This document shows, in pieces, positions 34,801 through 49,800 of a stretch of 64,000 bases of DNA (within the stretch, counting starts at the first letter, position 1; every line of letters begins with the position of its first letter). The position numbers were made by a program, and so were the translations under genes. The notes under the pieces are model-generated. The model was not told where the DNA came from, made no database searches, and saw nothing but the letters and a program-made list of their open reading frames with translations. This DNA comes from Paratrimastix pyriformis (taxonomy: Eukaryota; Preaxostyla; Paratrimastigidae). The stretch spans positions 474,501-538,500 of the forward strand of contig JAPMOS010000006.1 in the NCBI GenBank assembly GCA_027972325.1, read 5' to 3'.

Positions 34801-37800
34801 CTCCCATCCATCCCCTGGCTTGTCCTCACTCACGCACCCGCCCCCGCGCCCCCCCATCAGGGCCGACGATGTCCTTCCTGGAGTTCCTGGAGATGATCAT
34901 CTCCAAGATCAAGAGCGCCTTCTCGTGGCTCGAGTTCGGCAACGAGACCCCCGCCCTGGCGCCCTACAGCCAGCTGGCCCACTGCAGCAGCGAGGTGTGC
35001 CTGCACCCGAACAAGCGCTCGATGGACCTCTACCACGACGTGCTCTTCCTGATCAAGTACCTGCACTTTGCCGACCTCTCCTGGGGCAAGATGACCTTCT
35101 ACAGCGCCGAGAAGGGGTCCGTGCCCCTGCCCCTCCCTCCCTTCCTTCCATCCTTTGCTCTTCCTCGCCGCCGCCTCATTCGCCCCCCACGTCACCCCCC
35201 TTCCTCCGCTGCTCCCTACCACAGTGCGGTCTCGCTGCCCCGCTGGCTGACCCTGCCCGGCCTGTGGGACGGCTACGTGCCCCAGGGGACGGCCGTGCTG
35301 ACGGCCCCCAACGGGGGCACGGGCGAGAACGAGTACCTGGTGTCGTACTTCCAGGGCGGCCGGCGCAAGTCCCGGCCGAGCTCCTCGGTGGTCGGCTTCC
35401 TGGACGCGACCACGGGGGCCGTCGCCAAGACCCTGCTCCTCGACGAGCCCGCCGGGCGGCCCTTCGCCAACGTCCACGGGATGGTCGTCGTCAAGGACTA
35501 CGTGTACACCCTCAACGGCACCGGCCACCTGGCCGTCTACTCGGCCGACGACTTCCGGGCGGCCCGGGCGCGGGGCGTGGCCCCCGAGCACATCACGGCC
35601 CGGGCCATCCACCGGCTGGACATCTCCCCGGGCGGCTCGCTGGCCCTGGACAACCTCGACCCCAGCAAGCCCTACCTCTGGGCCGCCGACGCCCACGAGG
35701 CCGGCCACTCGGATACCCCCGCCCACCACGGCACCACCGTCCGGTCGACGTCCGTCCTCGCCTCCAACCCCGCCTCCCCAACCCGCCCGCCTTCATTTTT
35801 TCCGGCCGCCGACGCCTCCCCCCCACTAGGACCGGGTGGATGTGCGGCTACCAGCTGAACCTGGACGGGTCCCTCAAGTCCACCGAGACCTACACGTACG
35901 ACGGGGCGGCCATGCTCAAGCCCCAGAAGGCCCACTTCATCGGGCCCGACGTGCGCGGCATCGGCTTCGTCAAGCAGCTGGGCTTCTCCTACGTGGTGCT
36001 CACCCGGTGCTTCATCCGGCCCGGCCGATGCACCCTGCAGTTCCACAAGTCCGTCATCCCCCCCCCCCCCCCCCCCCCCCCCCGTGCGCCCCCGGGGGTT
36101 GATCTCTCATCCGCGGTCTCCATCCCCCTCGTTCCGACAGCTTCACCTTCGAGAAGACCACGGCCCGGCTGCCCAACGGGGCCTCCATCGCGGGGGCGGG
36201 GGTCTTCAGCAAGGGCAGCAACATGCAGTCGGTGGGCGTCCCCTCGGGGCCGAGGGCATGACGGTGCTGCCCAACGGGAGGACATCCTGATCGCCTTCAG
36301 CTCGTCCTGCAACGACAACTACCAGACCATGAAGTGGTCCGCGGGCGACAACGAGGACCGGCTGTGGATCGCCCGGGTGCCCATCCTGCGCTCGGTCAAG
36401 CCCACCATCACCGCCAACAAGATCAAGCTCCAGATCGGCACCAAGATCTACTTCGACGCCCCCGCCGTCCCCTGTCACCCCCTCCCACCACCGCCCCCAC
36501 CGCCCCCACTGCCTCCCGCCCTCGTCTTCTTGGTGGCTCACCCTGACTGACCGCGGCCTGACTTGGGTGGTGGTGGCGGGACGCTGCAGACGACTTCAAG
36601 AACGACGACCAGAAGCTGCCCGGCGCTCGCGACAAGCCCGCCGCCGAGAAGGCTTCCACGTCCGCCCACAGCCGCCCTGCCCCGCCCGCCCCGCCCCGCC
36701 CCGCCCCGCTGTTCCACTCCTCCTCCCGCCCCGCCCCGCCCCCGGGGCCATTGCTCATCGCTTCGCCCATCCCATCCGGTGGGGCTTTGGGGGCCCACAG
36801 CAAGAAGGAGCCCAAGGTGTTCTTCAAGAAGGACATCACCTTCAACATCATGGGCATCCCCTGCTTCATCGGCATCGAGGTCTCGGGGGCCTTCAAGGTG
36901 GGCCTCAAGCTCGACCTCAACTGCCAGGAGCTCACCATCGCCGCCTCGGTCATCCCCACCATGGCCTTCGCCCTGGCCATCGAGGGCGGCGTCGAGCTGG
37001 GCTTCATGAAGGTGGGCGTCGGTCCGTGGACTGGATACGACTGCTCCGGCTGCTCGGTTGCGCTGGCTGGTGGGGTTGGGGGTTGGGGTTGGGGGTTGGG
37101 GGTTGGGGGTTGCGCTGGCTGGTGGGGGTTGCGCTGGTTGGGGGGGCGCCCTCCCCGGCCCGCATCATCGACTGACCATCTGTCTGTTTGCAGGCATCAA
37201 GTGCACCATCATGGAGACCTCCCTCATCCCGGAGGCCTCGGTGCGGTTCTTCATGCTGCCGCCCTCGGTGTGCCTCAAGCTCGACGTGGAGTTCATCCCC
37301 CTGGTCCGCCCCGGCCCCCAGCCACCCGCCCATCCATCCATCCATCCGCTGCAGCTGCTCGCCCGCCCCCACACGCCCCCTCGCCCTCACACTGCTGTCT
37401 TTCTGCACTGGGGGGGCGCGCAGTCGGTCGAGCTCTATGTCTTCTTCGCCATCAAGGTCGGTCGCCCTCCTGCACCCCGCCACCCACACCCCGCCCGCCC
37501 CATCCCGCTCTTGCCCCTCCCCACCACCTTGTGCCGCTTCCTCACCACACCCACACCCCGCACACCCGCACGCCCCCTGGCAGATCTGCCTGAACTGCGA
37601 CTTCTGGACGTTCGGCATGGAGTGCTGGATCGAGTTCTGCGGGAAGATCCAGATCCCGATCTTCTCCTTCTCCCTGCCCAAGTTCACCTTCAACATCTTC
37701 ACCATCTGCATCCCGCTGCTGCCCGCCAAGGGCCCCGGCCCCGGCCAGCTGAGCGCCTCCCAGACGGCCGAGCACACGATCTCGGCCAAGTGGGCCTTCG

Positions 37801-40800
37801 GCGACCAGGACCCCCAGAAGGGCGGCAACCAGCGCATCAAGATCCACCACTACGAGCTGTGCGTGGGCTCCACCCCGGGCGCCGAGGACCTGTGCAAGTG
37901 CACCGACATGGGCACCGAGACCTCGGGCACCCTGGACAAGTGCGCCCTGCCCCTGACCCCCATGGGGTCGGTCGTCTACGCGACGGCCGTGGGCGTCTCG
38001 ATGACCAACGGCCGCGACCGGGTCACGGTGCCCGTGCTGGCCTCGGACCACATCCCCCAGCTGGACGCCTCCATGGGGTGGCACTACCCCAAGTACTTCG
38101 CCTCCCTGGACACGATCGAGGTCCGTCCCCGCAGCCACCGCACCGCCTCCTCTCTCTGGGGCTGCCTGGTGGCCCTTCTGTCTTTGGCCCCCACATCCCC
38201 ATCCCCCCGCACGGCATCTTCTTGGGGCTCCTGCTCACCCCGTCCGGCATTGTGTTTTCTGGTGGTGCGCAGGTGTCCCTGTCGCAGGACCCGACCATCA
38301 AGCGGGTCTCGCTGAAGATCGGCACCCAGCCCGAGAAGGACGACCTGGTCAGCGAGAAGCTCTGGCAGGCGCCCAACATCCCCACCCGGGTGGTCTTCGA
38401 CCAGCTGGCCCTGGCCCACGGGGCCACGTACTACCTGACCATGGACCACTTCACGGGCTACTCGGTGGAGAACTACCAGATGCTGCCCATCAAGGTGGAC
38501 ATGACCCCGCCCCACATCGCCACCGCCGAGGGCCTGCCCACCGAAACCAACAAGTGGTACTCGTCCGTGCCGGCCGCCCCCTCCACCCATCCCTCCTCGA
38601 TCGCTCCGTCCCTCCCCTCCCATCGGTGGTCGCGGAGGGCTCATCATCATCTCTTTCGGGGTGTGCCGGCCATCGACGGGGGGGCGCAGGACCGAGCTGC
38701 TCTTCCGGACCCACTGGACGGAGCTTGCCGAGCCGGAGTCCGAGTACAAGGACCGGCCCACGCACCCCTCGTTCGAGGTCCAGGTCTACGCCGAGTTCGA
38801 GGGCGAGCGCATCCTGGACATGGACCAGTCTGCTCCCCGCCCCATCCCCCCCCGCCGCCGTTCCGGGCCATTGGTCACCACTCACCGCTCGCTGTCCGTG
38901 CCTTCTTGCAGCTACCCGGTCGTTTGGCCGGCATCGGGCTTCTGGATCGGCGTCCCCGAGCGGTCGCTGCCCTCGGGGGCGGTGGTCCACTCGCAGGTAC
39001 TCGTCCGCAACTGGCACGACCTCGTGGGCGAGTCCATCTCGCCTGGCCAGATCTACGACCCCGAACCCCCAGTGGTCCGCGCCCCTCCCCCTGCCTGCCG
39101 CCGCTGCCCACCCCTCCTCCCGGTGGGTGATGCTGATGGCGCTGCTCCTCTCCTCCTCCGGGCGTAGGTTGAGTACCTGAACGACGGGCTGCCCACCGAC
39201 CTGGGCGAGGGCGAGTACGAGCCCTACGACGCGCAGGCCCAGTACGCGACGGACACCCTGAGCACCCACTTCTGCGTGTGGGACAACCAGACGGGCATCG
39301 AGGACATCTCGGTGGCCCTGTCCGACCACGAGTCCTTCCTGGTGCCGCCCAACGTGGCCTGGTGGCGCAACCTGACCCTGACCCCCGAGGAGGCCGGCTC
39401 GCACCACATCTGCCGGACCGTCACCTGGGAGGGCCTCAGCCTCAACGTGTCGGCCTTCTACTACGTCTTCCTGCAGGCCCGCGACCGGGCCCAGTGGATC
39501 CGGACCCGCTCCTCGTCGGGCGTCTTCATCGACCACGACCCGCCCTCGCGGGGCACCGTGCTGGACGGCTGGATGCGGGACTACAACCAGACGGCCGTCA
39601 ACACCCAGTACCCGGCCACCTGGTTCGGCTTCCAGGACAACTACTTCCTGAAGGGCTACTACCTGGGCCTGGGCACCTCCTGCCAGGAGGCCGACGTGAG
39701 CCCCATGACCGACGTGGGCACCGCCTACACGGCCACCATCCAGGGCCTCGAGCTGGAGCACGCCCGCACCTACTACGCCATCGTCACGGCCGAGGACTAC
39801 GTGGGCAACCGGGTGACGAGCTGCTCGGACGGGCTGCTGGTCGACCTGACCCCGCCCGACTGCAACGCCACCGGGCTGCACTTCCGGGCGCCCGACTACG
39901 ACCCGGCCGACCTGGCCCAGGGCGGGCTGGCCCACTGGACCCAGGCCAGCACCGAGGCGGTTGAGCTCGAGTGGAACCCCTGCGTCGACAACGAGACGGG
40001 CGTCACCCGGTACGAGCTGGCCCTGGGCACGGTCCCCATGGGCACCGACGTGGCCCCCTTCACCTACCAGGGCAACGCGTCCACCTCGTGGGGCGGCCTC
40101 TACGGGCTGGCCCTGGAGCACGGCGGCCGGTACTACGCCACCCTGCGCTCGACCAACGGGGTGGGTCTGACCACCTTCCGGGTGCTGGAGATCCCGGTCC
40201 TGGTCGACACCACCGCCCCCGTCGTCAGCCAGGTGGCCTTCCAGATGGTGCCCGGGGACGCCCGGGCCCGGGTGGCCATCACCCCCGGTACCCGGGACGA
40301 GCTGACCTTCTTCCAGAGCCGCGAGAGCGAGGTCCGCCTGACGTGGCGCATCGCCGAGATGGAGTCCCGGGTGGCCGCCGTCCGGGTGCTGCTCGGGCCC
40401 CGCTGCGACACCTTCGCGGGCAGCTTCCTGACGGCCGCCATGGAGGGGCCCCGCGACCACCAGCCCGTGGCCGACTACCGGCCCGTCAACCACACCGAGC
40501 TGGTGGCCACCAACCACACCTTCACCGCCGACATGCGGCTGGCCCTGAGCGAGCCCGCCGTGCCCGGCATGCGCATCTTCGCCACCGTCTGCGTCCGGTC
40601 GACGGTGCGCCTGCAGGGCTGCACGTGTTCCCCCGTGCCCATGCTGGCCGACGCGACCCCGCCCCAGGAGGGCCTCGTCATGGTGGGCCTGGAGGGCCGC
40701 TACATGGACTACCTGCCCACGGCCCGCTTCGTGCCCGTCTACTGGACCCGGGCCGTGGACCTCGAGAGCGGCATCACCGAGCACCGCATCGAGCTGCTCA

Positions 40801-43800
40801 CCGACAGCGGGGCCGGGGCCTGGGCCCGCAAGCTGGAGTGGGACCGGATGGAGGTCGACGAGCCCGCCCGCTTCGCCGCCCTCCAGAATTGCTCCGCCTG
40901 CTGCAGCGCCAGCTGCGGCGACGCCCTCCCCGCCGGCTCCGACCCGGCCGTCTGCGCCAACGCGACGGCCATGGCCGCGTGCCCGGCCTGCGAGTGCTTC
41001 AGCCCGGAGGTGGTCGCCTCGGCCGTGTGGCAGTCGACGGCCGCCTCGGACGCGTACTTCTTCGCGGGCCTCAACCTGACCGACGGCTACTACCTGGCCC
41101 GGCTGACCAGCACCAACCCGCTGCTGCAGAGCACCACCATCCTGGCCGCCTGGCCGGTGCTGGTCGACACGACCCCGCCCACCAACGGCACCGTCCACCT
41201 GCTGCCCCTGGGGGCCCTCTCGGAGGCCGAGACCTACGACCCCCTGCAGGCCAACCTGACCATGTGGGTGCGCCAGCCGGCCGCCCTCCTCAAGTGGACG
41301 TCTGTCCTCCCCCCCCCCGCCCCCGGGCAGGGCACCTGCCCCTCCTGTGCCCCCCGTGGTGCCTCTGTTCCTGTTCTGACTCCATCCCATACCCCCTCCA
41401 ACCCACCCTCGGCGCAGCGGCGTGGGCGACCCCGAGTCTGGCCTGGCCACGGTCGAGATCGGCCTGCACGAGGTGTCCCGTGAGCGGTGGGGCGAGCAGC
41501 TGGAGGAGGCCAAGTCCTGGAACGCCTCCTCCTTCCAGCCCACCGCCTGGAACTACACCCGGCTGGGCCCCGTCGGGTGGACCTACCTCGAGGACATCTC
41601 CGCCCACGCCCTCTCGGGCTCCTGCTACATCTGGGTCCTGCGGGCCATCAACAACGCCGAGATGAGCAGCCTCTCCACCTCCCCGGTCCGCACACCCCTG
41701 CGCCCCGCACCTCCCCCCCCCCCCACGGGCCCGCCGAATGGGTTTCCGATGTTGACTCATTCTCCTCGCCTTCCCTCCGTCCTGCTCTGTCCCGCGGCGC
41801 AGGTGTGGTGCGTGGACTACACCAACCCGATCGTGGAGATGGTCACCCCCGACCAGGGCGTGCCCACCGTCTGGCAGACCAACGCCACCGGGTGCGCGAT
41901 CGCCCTGACCGTGCGGGCCCCCTATTCGGGCCTGGCCTTCGTGCGGGTGGGCCTGGGCACCAACCCCGGCCTGGCCGACGTGGCCCCGCTGGACCTGCTG
42001 GTGGGCGACCTGTCGGCCGACCTGCGCCAGCCCACCCTGGCGGTCGCCCAGCCCGAGCAGACGTTCCTCTTCGAGATGACCCCCGGCACGCCCTACTACC
42101 CCGTGGTCCTGGCCCAGTCCTGGGCGGGGGCGACCACCCTGACCGTGGGCTCGCCCATTGTCGCCGACCTGACCGTCCCCTCGGCGGCCACCTTCCCCGC
42201 CCTCCGGTCGGGCCACCTCTGGCTGCCCTCGGCCCCCGGGTCGCCCGCCAGCTGGGTGGCGGACGTCTGCACGGACCGCGAGTCGGGCATGCTCTGGGCC
42301 GAGGCCGGCATCTCCGCCGTGGCCTCGGCCGAGCAGCCCGGTGAGGCGGACCCCCTCACGGGCGACCTGCTGGCCGCCCGGCGCCTGGGCCTGGCCGCCC
42401 AGCCCGCGGGCGCGTGGAGCCCCGAGCTGACGGGCGGCTGGCGGATGGTGTGGAACAGCACCTCCGACGCGAGCGCCCTGCAGTACGCCGCCAGCTGGAC
42501 CGACGTGCCCATGAGCGCCCTGCAGGCCGTCTACCTGCACGTCCGCTGCACCAACCGGGCCGGGCTGCGCTCCGTCGCGGTGGCCGCCGTCCGGGTGGAC
42601 GCGACCGCCCCCGAGCTTGTCGAGGCCGAGTGCGGTTTCGGGCCGACCCCCGCCCGGGCCATCCAGTGCGCGGCCGACCTGGGGGCCGCCCTGGCCCACT
42701 GGAACTGCTCCGACCCCGAGTCGGGCCTCGACCGGGTCACCCTGACCGCCTGGTACGGCCCCGAGGGCAACCGGACGGTCGTGGGCAGCGACACCCAGGG
42801 CCTGGCCATGAGCGCCGTCCTGGGGGACCTCATCCCGGCCGTCCGGCGGGCCGACGGGACCCTCCACGCCCAGGTGGAGTGCGCCAACCCCACCGGGCTC
42901 AGCACCCGGGGCCCCGTCATGAACCTGGTGGTCGACAGCCAGCCGGCCCCTGTCCTCGAGCTGCAGTGGCTCGACGCGGACCTGGTGGCCGCCGCCCACG
43001 CGGCCGGATCGCCCGTCGCGGCCCAGCAGAACCTGACCCACCTCTGCTTCACGGCCACCTTCTCCCGGACCACGGGCTGCCCGCCCCTGGCCGCCGACAG
43101 CCTCTGGTACCTGGGCACGGCCCCCCTGGCCCAGGACCTGCTCGCGGCCCAGCCCTTCCCCGACCGGTGGCTCCTCCAGGCCTTCGCCGGCCAGCGGCCC
43201 GTCCACTGCCTGGCCATCCCCGAGGCCGCCCTGCAGCAGGGCGTGGCCCGGTTCTACCTGACCGCCCGGGTGGCCCGCGGACGTCCCTTCGGGCCCCTCA
43301 CGGCCGCCTCGCCGGCCCTGACGGTCGACCGGACCCCCGTCGTCATCGCCGCCGCCCCGGATGCGCGCCTGCTGAGCAGCGGGTCGGCCAGCGTCTCGGT
43401 GCTGTTCGTGGTGCCCCCGCTGGAGGACCCCGAGAGCAGCCTGGCCTCGGTGCAGCTCAGCCTGGGCACCCAGCCCGGCCTGGCGGACGTGGTCGAGTGG
43501 ACCGAGGTCCTGGCCGCCGTCGAGGCGGGCTCGCGCATCGTCGAGCTGCCCGTCGCGCTGGCCCTGTTAGACGCCCGGGCCGACGGGGCCCTGGACTTCT
43601 ACCCGGCCATCCGGGTGCGCAACAGCGCCGGCCTGACCAGCGCCCGCAACGACTCCGAGCCCCGCCAGCTGCGCGCCCGCCGGGCCGGGCTGGTCTTCGA
43701 GGGCACCGGCGAGCGCCGGGCCGGGCTGGCCTACCAGGCCTCCACCGAGCAGCTCTTCGCGGGCTGGGCGGGCTTCCAGAACAACCAGTGGGCCGTCGAC

Positions 43801-46800
43801 TACTACCAAGTGGCCCTGGGCACGGCGGCCGGCCTGGACGATGTCGTGGCCTGGTTCAACTACAGCCGCGCCGACACGGTGACCTTCAGCGGGCTCAGCC
43901 TGGCCCACGGGGGCCGGTACCACGCCTCGGTGCGGGCCGTCTTTGCCGACCCGGCCCAGACGGTCCTCGAGGCCAGCGGGGCGGGCATCCTGGTGGACAC
44001 CACCCCGCCCGTCCTGGCCAACTACACCTACCCGGCCGCCCTGAGCACCCGCCGCCTGACGGGCGTCACGGTGGCGGCCTCGGACCCCGAGTGCGTCACC
44101 CAGAGTTGCACCACCACCACCCGGTGCATCGTCGAGCTGGTCGCCTCGAACAGCACTCAGTGCGATGGCGATGCGGACCCGGAGTGGGACGGCACCAACA
44201 GCACCGCCCTCCTCCTGTGCGCCAACGAGACCGCCAGCTGCCTGACCAACGGCACCGACTGCCTCAACGCCACCCTCTGCGCTAACCTGACCGCCAACGC
44301 CACCGCCACCGCAGCCTCCTGCGCCAATGTCACCACCTGGGCCAACGTGACCGTCTGCCGGCCCCAGACCACCTGCGGGGCCCCCCAGCAGGTCGACCTG
44401 ACCCTGCACTGGGCCCTGGGCGCCCAGCCCGGCCAGACCAACGTCATGGCCCTGCAGCCGCTGGGGCCCGTGTCGCCCCTGCTCGACCTACCCGACGAGG
44501 GTGTCCCGCTGTACCCGACCTTCTGCGCCCGCAACGGGGCCGGCCTGACCAGCTGCGTGAGCCCGACGGCCCCCATCTGGTTCGACCCGTCGCCCCCGGC
44601 CGAGGGCCGGGTGGTGGTGGTCCGCTCGGCCAGCGACCGGAGCCCCGTCACGGCCCTGGTCCAGGGGGCCCCCGTGCGCCTGGTTCTGCTGGGCCTGGCC
44701 GACCCCGACAGCAAGCTGGTCCGGCTGACGGTCGCCATGGGCACCCAGCCCGGCCTGGACGACCTGCTGGCCGCGGCCCCGGTCGACCCGGCCCACGCCG
44801 TGGCGGCCCTGGAGGACGCCCGGCAGCCCCTGCTGCTGCAGCCCAACCTGGGCGGCCTCCCCGCGGGCGCCTCGTGCTACGTCACGGTCGAGGCCACCAA
44901 CGGGGTTGGCCTCAGCCGCACCGTCGAGAGCGGGCCCCTGCTGGTGCTGCCCGCCACCCTGGGCGCCACCGCCCAGCCCCGCGGCCTGACCCTGACCCTG
45001 TCCGCGGCCCCGGGCCCCCTCGAGCAGGTGGCCACCGTCAGCTGGTTGCAGCCCCTGCTGCTGGCCGAGGCGAGCACCCCCTGCGCCCAGTGCCAGTACC
45101 GGGTGGAGCTGCTCGTGCTGAACGCCTCCCAGCCGACCTTCCTCTTCGACGGCCTCCAGCCCGCCTTCGCTCGCGCCAACGGCACCACCCTCGCCGCCAA
45201 CACGGCCACCCGCATTCCCGTGGCGGGCCTGCTGGCCGACGGCCAACGGTACGCCGCTCGGGTGCGGCTGCTGGACGCCAGCGGCCGGGCGGGTGCGGCC
45301 GTCGACACGGTCGCGGCCCCGCTGCTCCTCGACCTGAGCGCCCCCGTCTGCAGCCTCTTCACGGTGGGCCTCGAGGGCTTCCTGCCCGGCGCCCGCTACA
45401 TCGGCAGCGCGGCGGCCGTGTCGGTGCGCATCGAGGCGGCCGACCCCCACTCGGGCGTGGCCAAGGTGGCCCTGGCCCTGGGCTCGACCGACGGCGACAC
45501 GGACCTGCTCCCCTGGCGCGACCTGAGCGCCGCCACCTCGCTGGCGGCCCTGCCGGCCCCCCAGTACGCGGCCTCGGCGAGCGTGGCGGCCGCCCTGAGC
45601 CACCAGCAGATCGTCTGGCCGATGGTGGTCATCACCAACGGCAAGGGGCTGACCACCCTGGTGCGGGCGGGCCCCCATCTGGTCGACCTGACCCCGCCCA
45701 AGGCCGCCCGCATCGGGGAGCTCCGCGCCACGCCCCACAACGTGACGGGCTCGGTGGAGGTGATGCCCGACCCCGAGTCCCGGGTGGCCCTGGTCGAGGT
45801 GGCCATCGCGACGGCCCCCTCGGGCGAGCCCACCGTGCTGGGCTGGCAGGAGGTGGCCCGCAACCCGTCCCTGGCCCCGGCCGCCCGCACCATTTCCTTC
45901 GCCCTGCAGGCGGCCCTGGTGCCGGGCCGGGCTCGCTACTACCTGCTCGTCCGCGAGACCAACGGGGCCGGGCTGCGCTCGGTGGCCTCGGCCGGCCCGC
46001 TCAAGGTCGACGCGACGGCCCCCGTGGCCCCCGCCAGCCCCCAGCCCGTCTGGTTCGGAGCCCAGCCCGCAGGCGGAATGCAGTGCGCCGGGCTGCTGGC
46101 CTGGAACCCGCGCATGCTGGGGCCCGTGCTGGTCAACTGGCTGCCCTGCGAGGACGCCGAGTCGGACATCGCCGGCTACGAGGTGTCCCTGGGCAGCCAG
46201 ACCGCGGCCGCCCTGTACGCCCCCTGGACGGCCGCCTCGGCGACCACCTCGGCCGTGCTGACCGAGGTCTACTTCAGCGACACCCAGAGCATCCCCGGGG
46301 CCCTGTGGGCCTGGGTCCGCTGCACCAACGGGGTCGGCCTGCAGACCGTCTACCGGTCGGCGGCGGGCAGCTGGGTGCGGCCCGTGGACCGCGAGAGCCG
46401 CCTGACCACCCGGGCGGGGGCCCTGGTGGCCTCCTTCAGCCCGGCCAACCGGACGGTGCAGGTGCAGGTGCCCCCCTTCGAGACGCCCTGCCCGCCCCTG
46501 GCCAGCAACGCCACCCTGTGCCTGTCGCCCGACCCGGAGTGCCAGCTGGCCTCGCCGGCCCTCTGCCAGACGGTGCAGCTTCTCACCACCACCACCACCA
46601 CCGACGGCGCCGCCACGGCCGTGCGGGGCTTCGGCCTTGAGGTGCCTGTCAGCCCGGCCGCCACGGGCAACCGGCACATCTGCCTGCAGGTGCCCACCCT
46701 GGGCGGCCCCTCGGTGACCCTGCGCACGGCCGATCCGCTGGCCCTCTTCACCAGCCCGCCCCAGGTGGGCCTCGTGGTGGGTGCCCAGGCCGCGTACAGC

Positions 46801-49800
46801 AACCTGACCGACCTCAGCTGCCGGCTGGCCTGGCGGTGGGGCGGCTTCGGCGACGAGGGGGCCCTGGGGATCGAGGCCTACCTGTTCAAGGTGGGCTCGA
46901 CCGGGGCCGGCTCGAGCGACCTCTACAACGGCACCCTGGCCCTCGGCGATGGGGCCGCTGCGGTGCCCGCCCTCGAGTCGGACGGCACCCGGGGCTGGTC
47001 GGTGGTGCTGGCCAACGTCACCACGGCCACGGCCCTCTACGTGACTGTCACGGCCGTGGCCCCGGCGGGCACGGCCTCGTACGCCCACCCGGCGGGGGTC
47101 TTCTGCATGCTGCCCCCGGCCCGGCCCTACTTCTACATCGGCGGCCTGACGGGCACCGACTCCATCCAGGCCACCAACGCCTCGGCCGCCAACGCCACCG
47201 CCGCCAACAGCACCGCCCCCGCCGCAGAGGGCCAGACGGCCGCCCTCAGCGTCACCTCGAACAATGCCACCTTCTACACGGCCGACCTGGCCGCCCCCAC
47301 GACCGTCCTCCGGTACGCGCCCGTCACCTTCGGCGGAGCGGACCTGCTCTCGGCCCCGCGGGAGGCCCTGGAGGACCTGCAGGCCCGGGCCATCGATGCC
47401 CACCGCTACCTGTCCCACTTCGAGCTGCACATCGTCCAGGAGAGGTCCGCCCGCCCCGCCCCGCCTCCGTCCCTCGCACTTCCCCTGTTTGGCTGTTCTC
47501 ACGCCCACACGCCCCTGCCCCCCCACAGCAACCTGACCCACGCAGAGCCCGTGGAGCTGCTGGCCTGGTCGCGGGTGGCCTCGGCCCAGCTGGGCGAGCC
47601 GGGCACCATGGCCTACGCCCTGGCCGCGCAGGCCTCCCCGTTCCCGCTCAAGTTCTCCTGGACCCACGGGCCCCTCACGGCCGGCACCGTCTTGGTCCGA
47701 CATCCCACGTCACCATCATCGTCATCCCCTTGTTCGTCATCCGCATCCTTATTCGCGTTCCTATCTCATCTTGTTCGTCTTCTTCTTGGTCGTGCAGTCA
47801 TACTGCCTGCGGTCCGTGGGGCAGCTGCGCGACGAGGCGGGCGAGCGGGTGGCCTCGGAGCCCTTCTGCCAGCGGGTGGTCTACGACGACCGGGCCCCCC
47901 ACTGCCCGCCCCAGCCGGGCCGCTACCAGAACGAGACCTCGGCCGTGGCGGCGCCCATCGGGCAGTGCTCCAACACCCTGGTGCCCATCACGGCCCACGA
48001 GATCTGCGCCGGCTGGCCGGCCCCCCTGGTGGCCACGGCCGACAGCGACGTGGCCGAGGAGCTGGTCGCCTGCCGGGCCCTGACGGCCGCCGAGCTGGTC
48101 ACGGGCAAGGTGGTCCTGGGCCCGCTGGCCCTGACGGACGGCAAGACGGTCGTCGTCACGACCCGCACCACCAACCTGCTGGGCCGGGTGGGCTACGACA
48201 CGGCCCTGGTGACGGTCGACACCGAGCCGCCCGTGGTGGGCAACGTCACCTTCACCGGCGCCCAGGCGCGCCTCTGGGGCGACACCATGTACCAGGCCCA
48301 GTACGAGGCCGTCCAGCTGCTGATCGCCGACTTCTACGACGCCGGCACGGGCATCCGCCAGTACGAGCTGGCCCTGGGGTCGGCCCCCTTCTGGGAGGAC
48401 GTCCTGCCCTGGACCCTGGTCGCCTCCCGGGCGGCCATGAACCGGCCCATCATCCCGGCCGCCGACCACGCCCTCGACCACGTCACCTTCAACCGCACCT
48501 TCGCCCTGCCCGCCGACATCCGCCACCGCTACGCGGCCGGCACGGGGGCCTTCACCCTGTACGCGGCCGTCCGGGTGACCGACCTGATGGGCCGTCAGAG
48601 CGTGGCCCGCACCGGGCCGGCCTGCGGCTGACCGACACCGCCCCCACCGTCACCATCGGGGCCGACACCGCCGCCGACGCCGCCATGCAGGCCGCCCTGG
48701 GCGGGGGCGCGCTGCTCTTCCGGGACCCCGAGAGCGGGGCCCCGATGCTCATCCAGGACCACGCCGAGGACTTCCTGATGCGGGTCCTCGTGCAGGCCAT
48801 CGACAGCCCCGTCGCCAACGTCTCCTGGCCCACCGCCACCAACGGCACCACCAACGGCACCGCCTCCGCCGCCAACGGGCCGCTGGATGATGCCTGGCTG
48901 ATCAACGGCGCCGAGGGGGAGGAGGCCCCGGCTGCCAACGGCACGGCCAACGCCACCGTGGTGGTGCCTCCGGCGGCGCCCGTGTCGGAGGTGCGCTGGC
49001 AGGTGGTCCTCAACGCCACGGGGGCCCTCTACTCGGAGGGCGTGTGGGTGCCGGCCTTCGGCTCGGCCGAGGCCCGCCTCAACCTGCACATCCCCGCCCG
49101 CCCCTCGGCCCTGGCCCTGCCCCTGTGCCAGTGGGCCCGGCTGCGGATGCTGCCCGTCACGGCCGCGGGCGTGGCTGCCCCCGCCTGGCTCGAGGTTCCC
49201 GTCCTGGGCTGCGGCGCGGCCCCGGCCTTCACGCGGCCCACCGAGCTGCCCCTCTGGACGGACGCCCTGGCCCGGCTGGCCCCCGAGGCGGCCGCCAACA
49301 CCCTCGAGGAGGCCACCGACCTGGTGGACTTCCTCTGGGCGCCCTGGCTGCACCGGCACCTCTTCAACCGGACCGTCACCCCGGCCAACGTCACCGAGGG
49401 CCTGGTCCAGGGCGACAACATCACCATCCCCGAGAGCCAGCTGGGCAACGCCACCGAGGCCGACTGGTACATCGACGTCGAGGAGACCCTGGTCATCGAC
49501 CCCGCCGACGGCCTCCCCACCTACGGTCCGCGGCACACACGTGCGCATGCGCTCATGCCCACCACCCTGCACGCCCTCTCCGCCTCCGTGCCTGATGTCT
49601 GATTTCCCCCTTTTCGCGCTCTCCCCCACCTCCCCCTCGGGTCCCCAGGCGAGCTGGCCCAGAAGGACGTGGCCTCGACCATCGACCTGACCAAGGAGGA
49701 CCCCGTCCAGGTGATGCTCCGCATGCAGAACGACACCGCCAGCGTGGCCTTCGCCAACCCGCTCGTCCCGCCCAACGTGCTCTGGGGCTGGGACCCCGTC

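Noticed and set aside
38490-41543. Antisense open frame of over 1,000 codons opposite the giant gene
   Set aside because: It lies opposite well-supported coding exons and crosses their introns. High G/C at third positions suppresses antisense stops, giving many such shadows; it is Gly/Ala/Val/Arg-rich with no domain.
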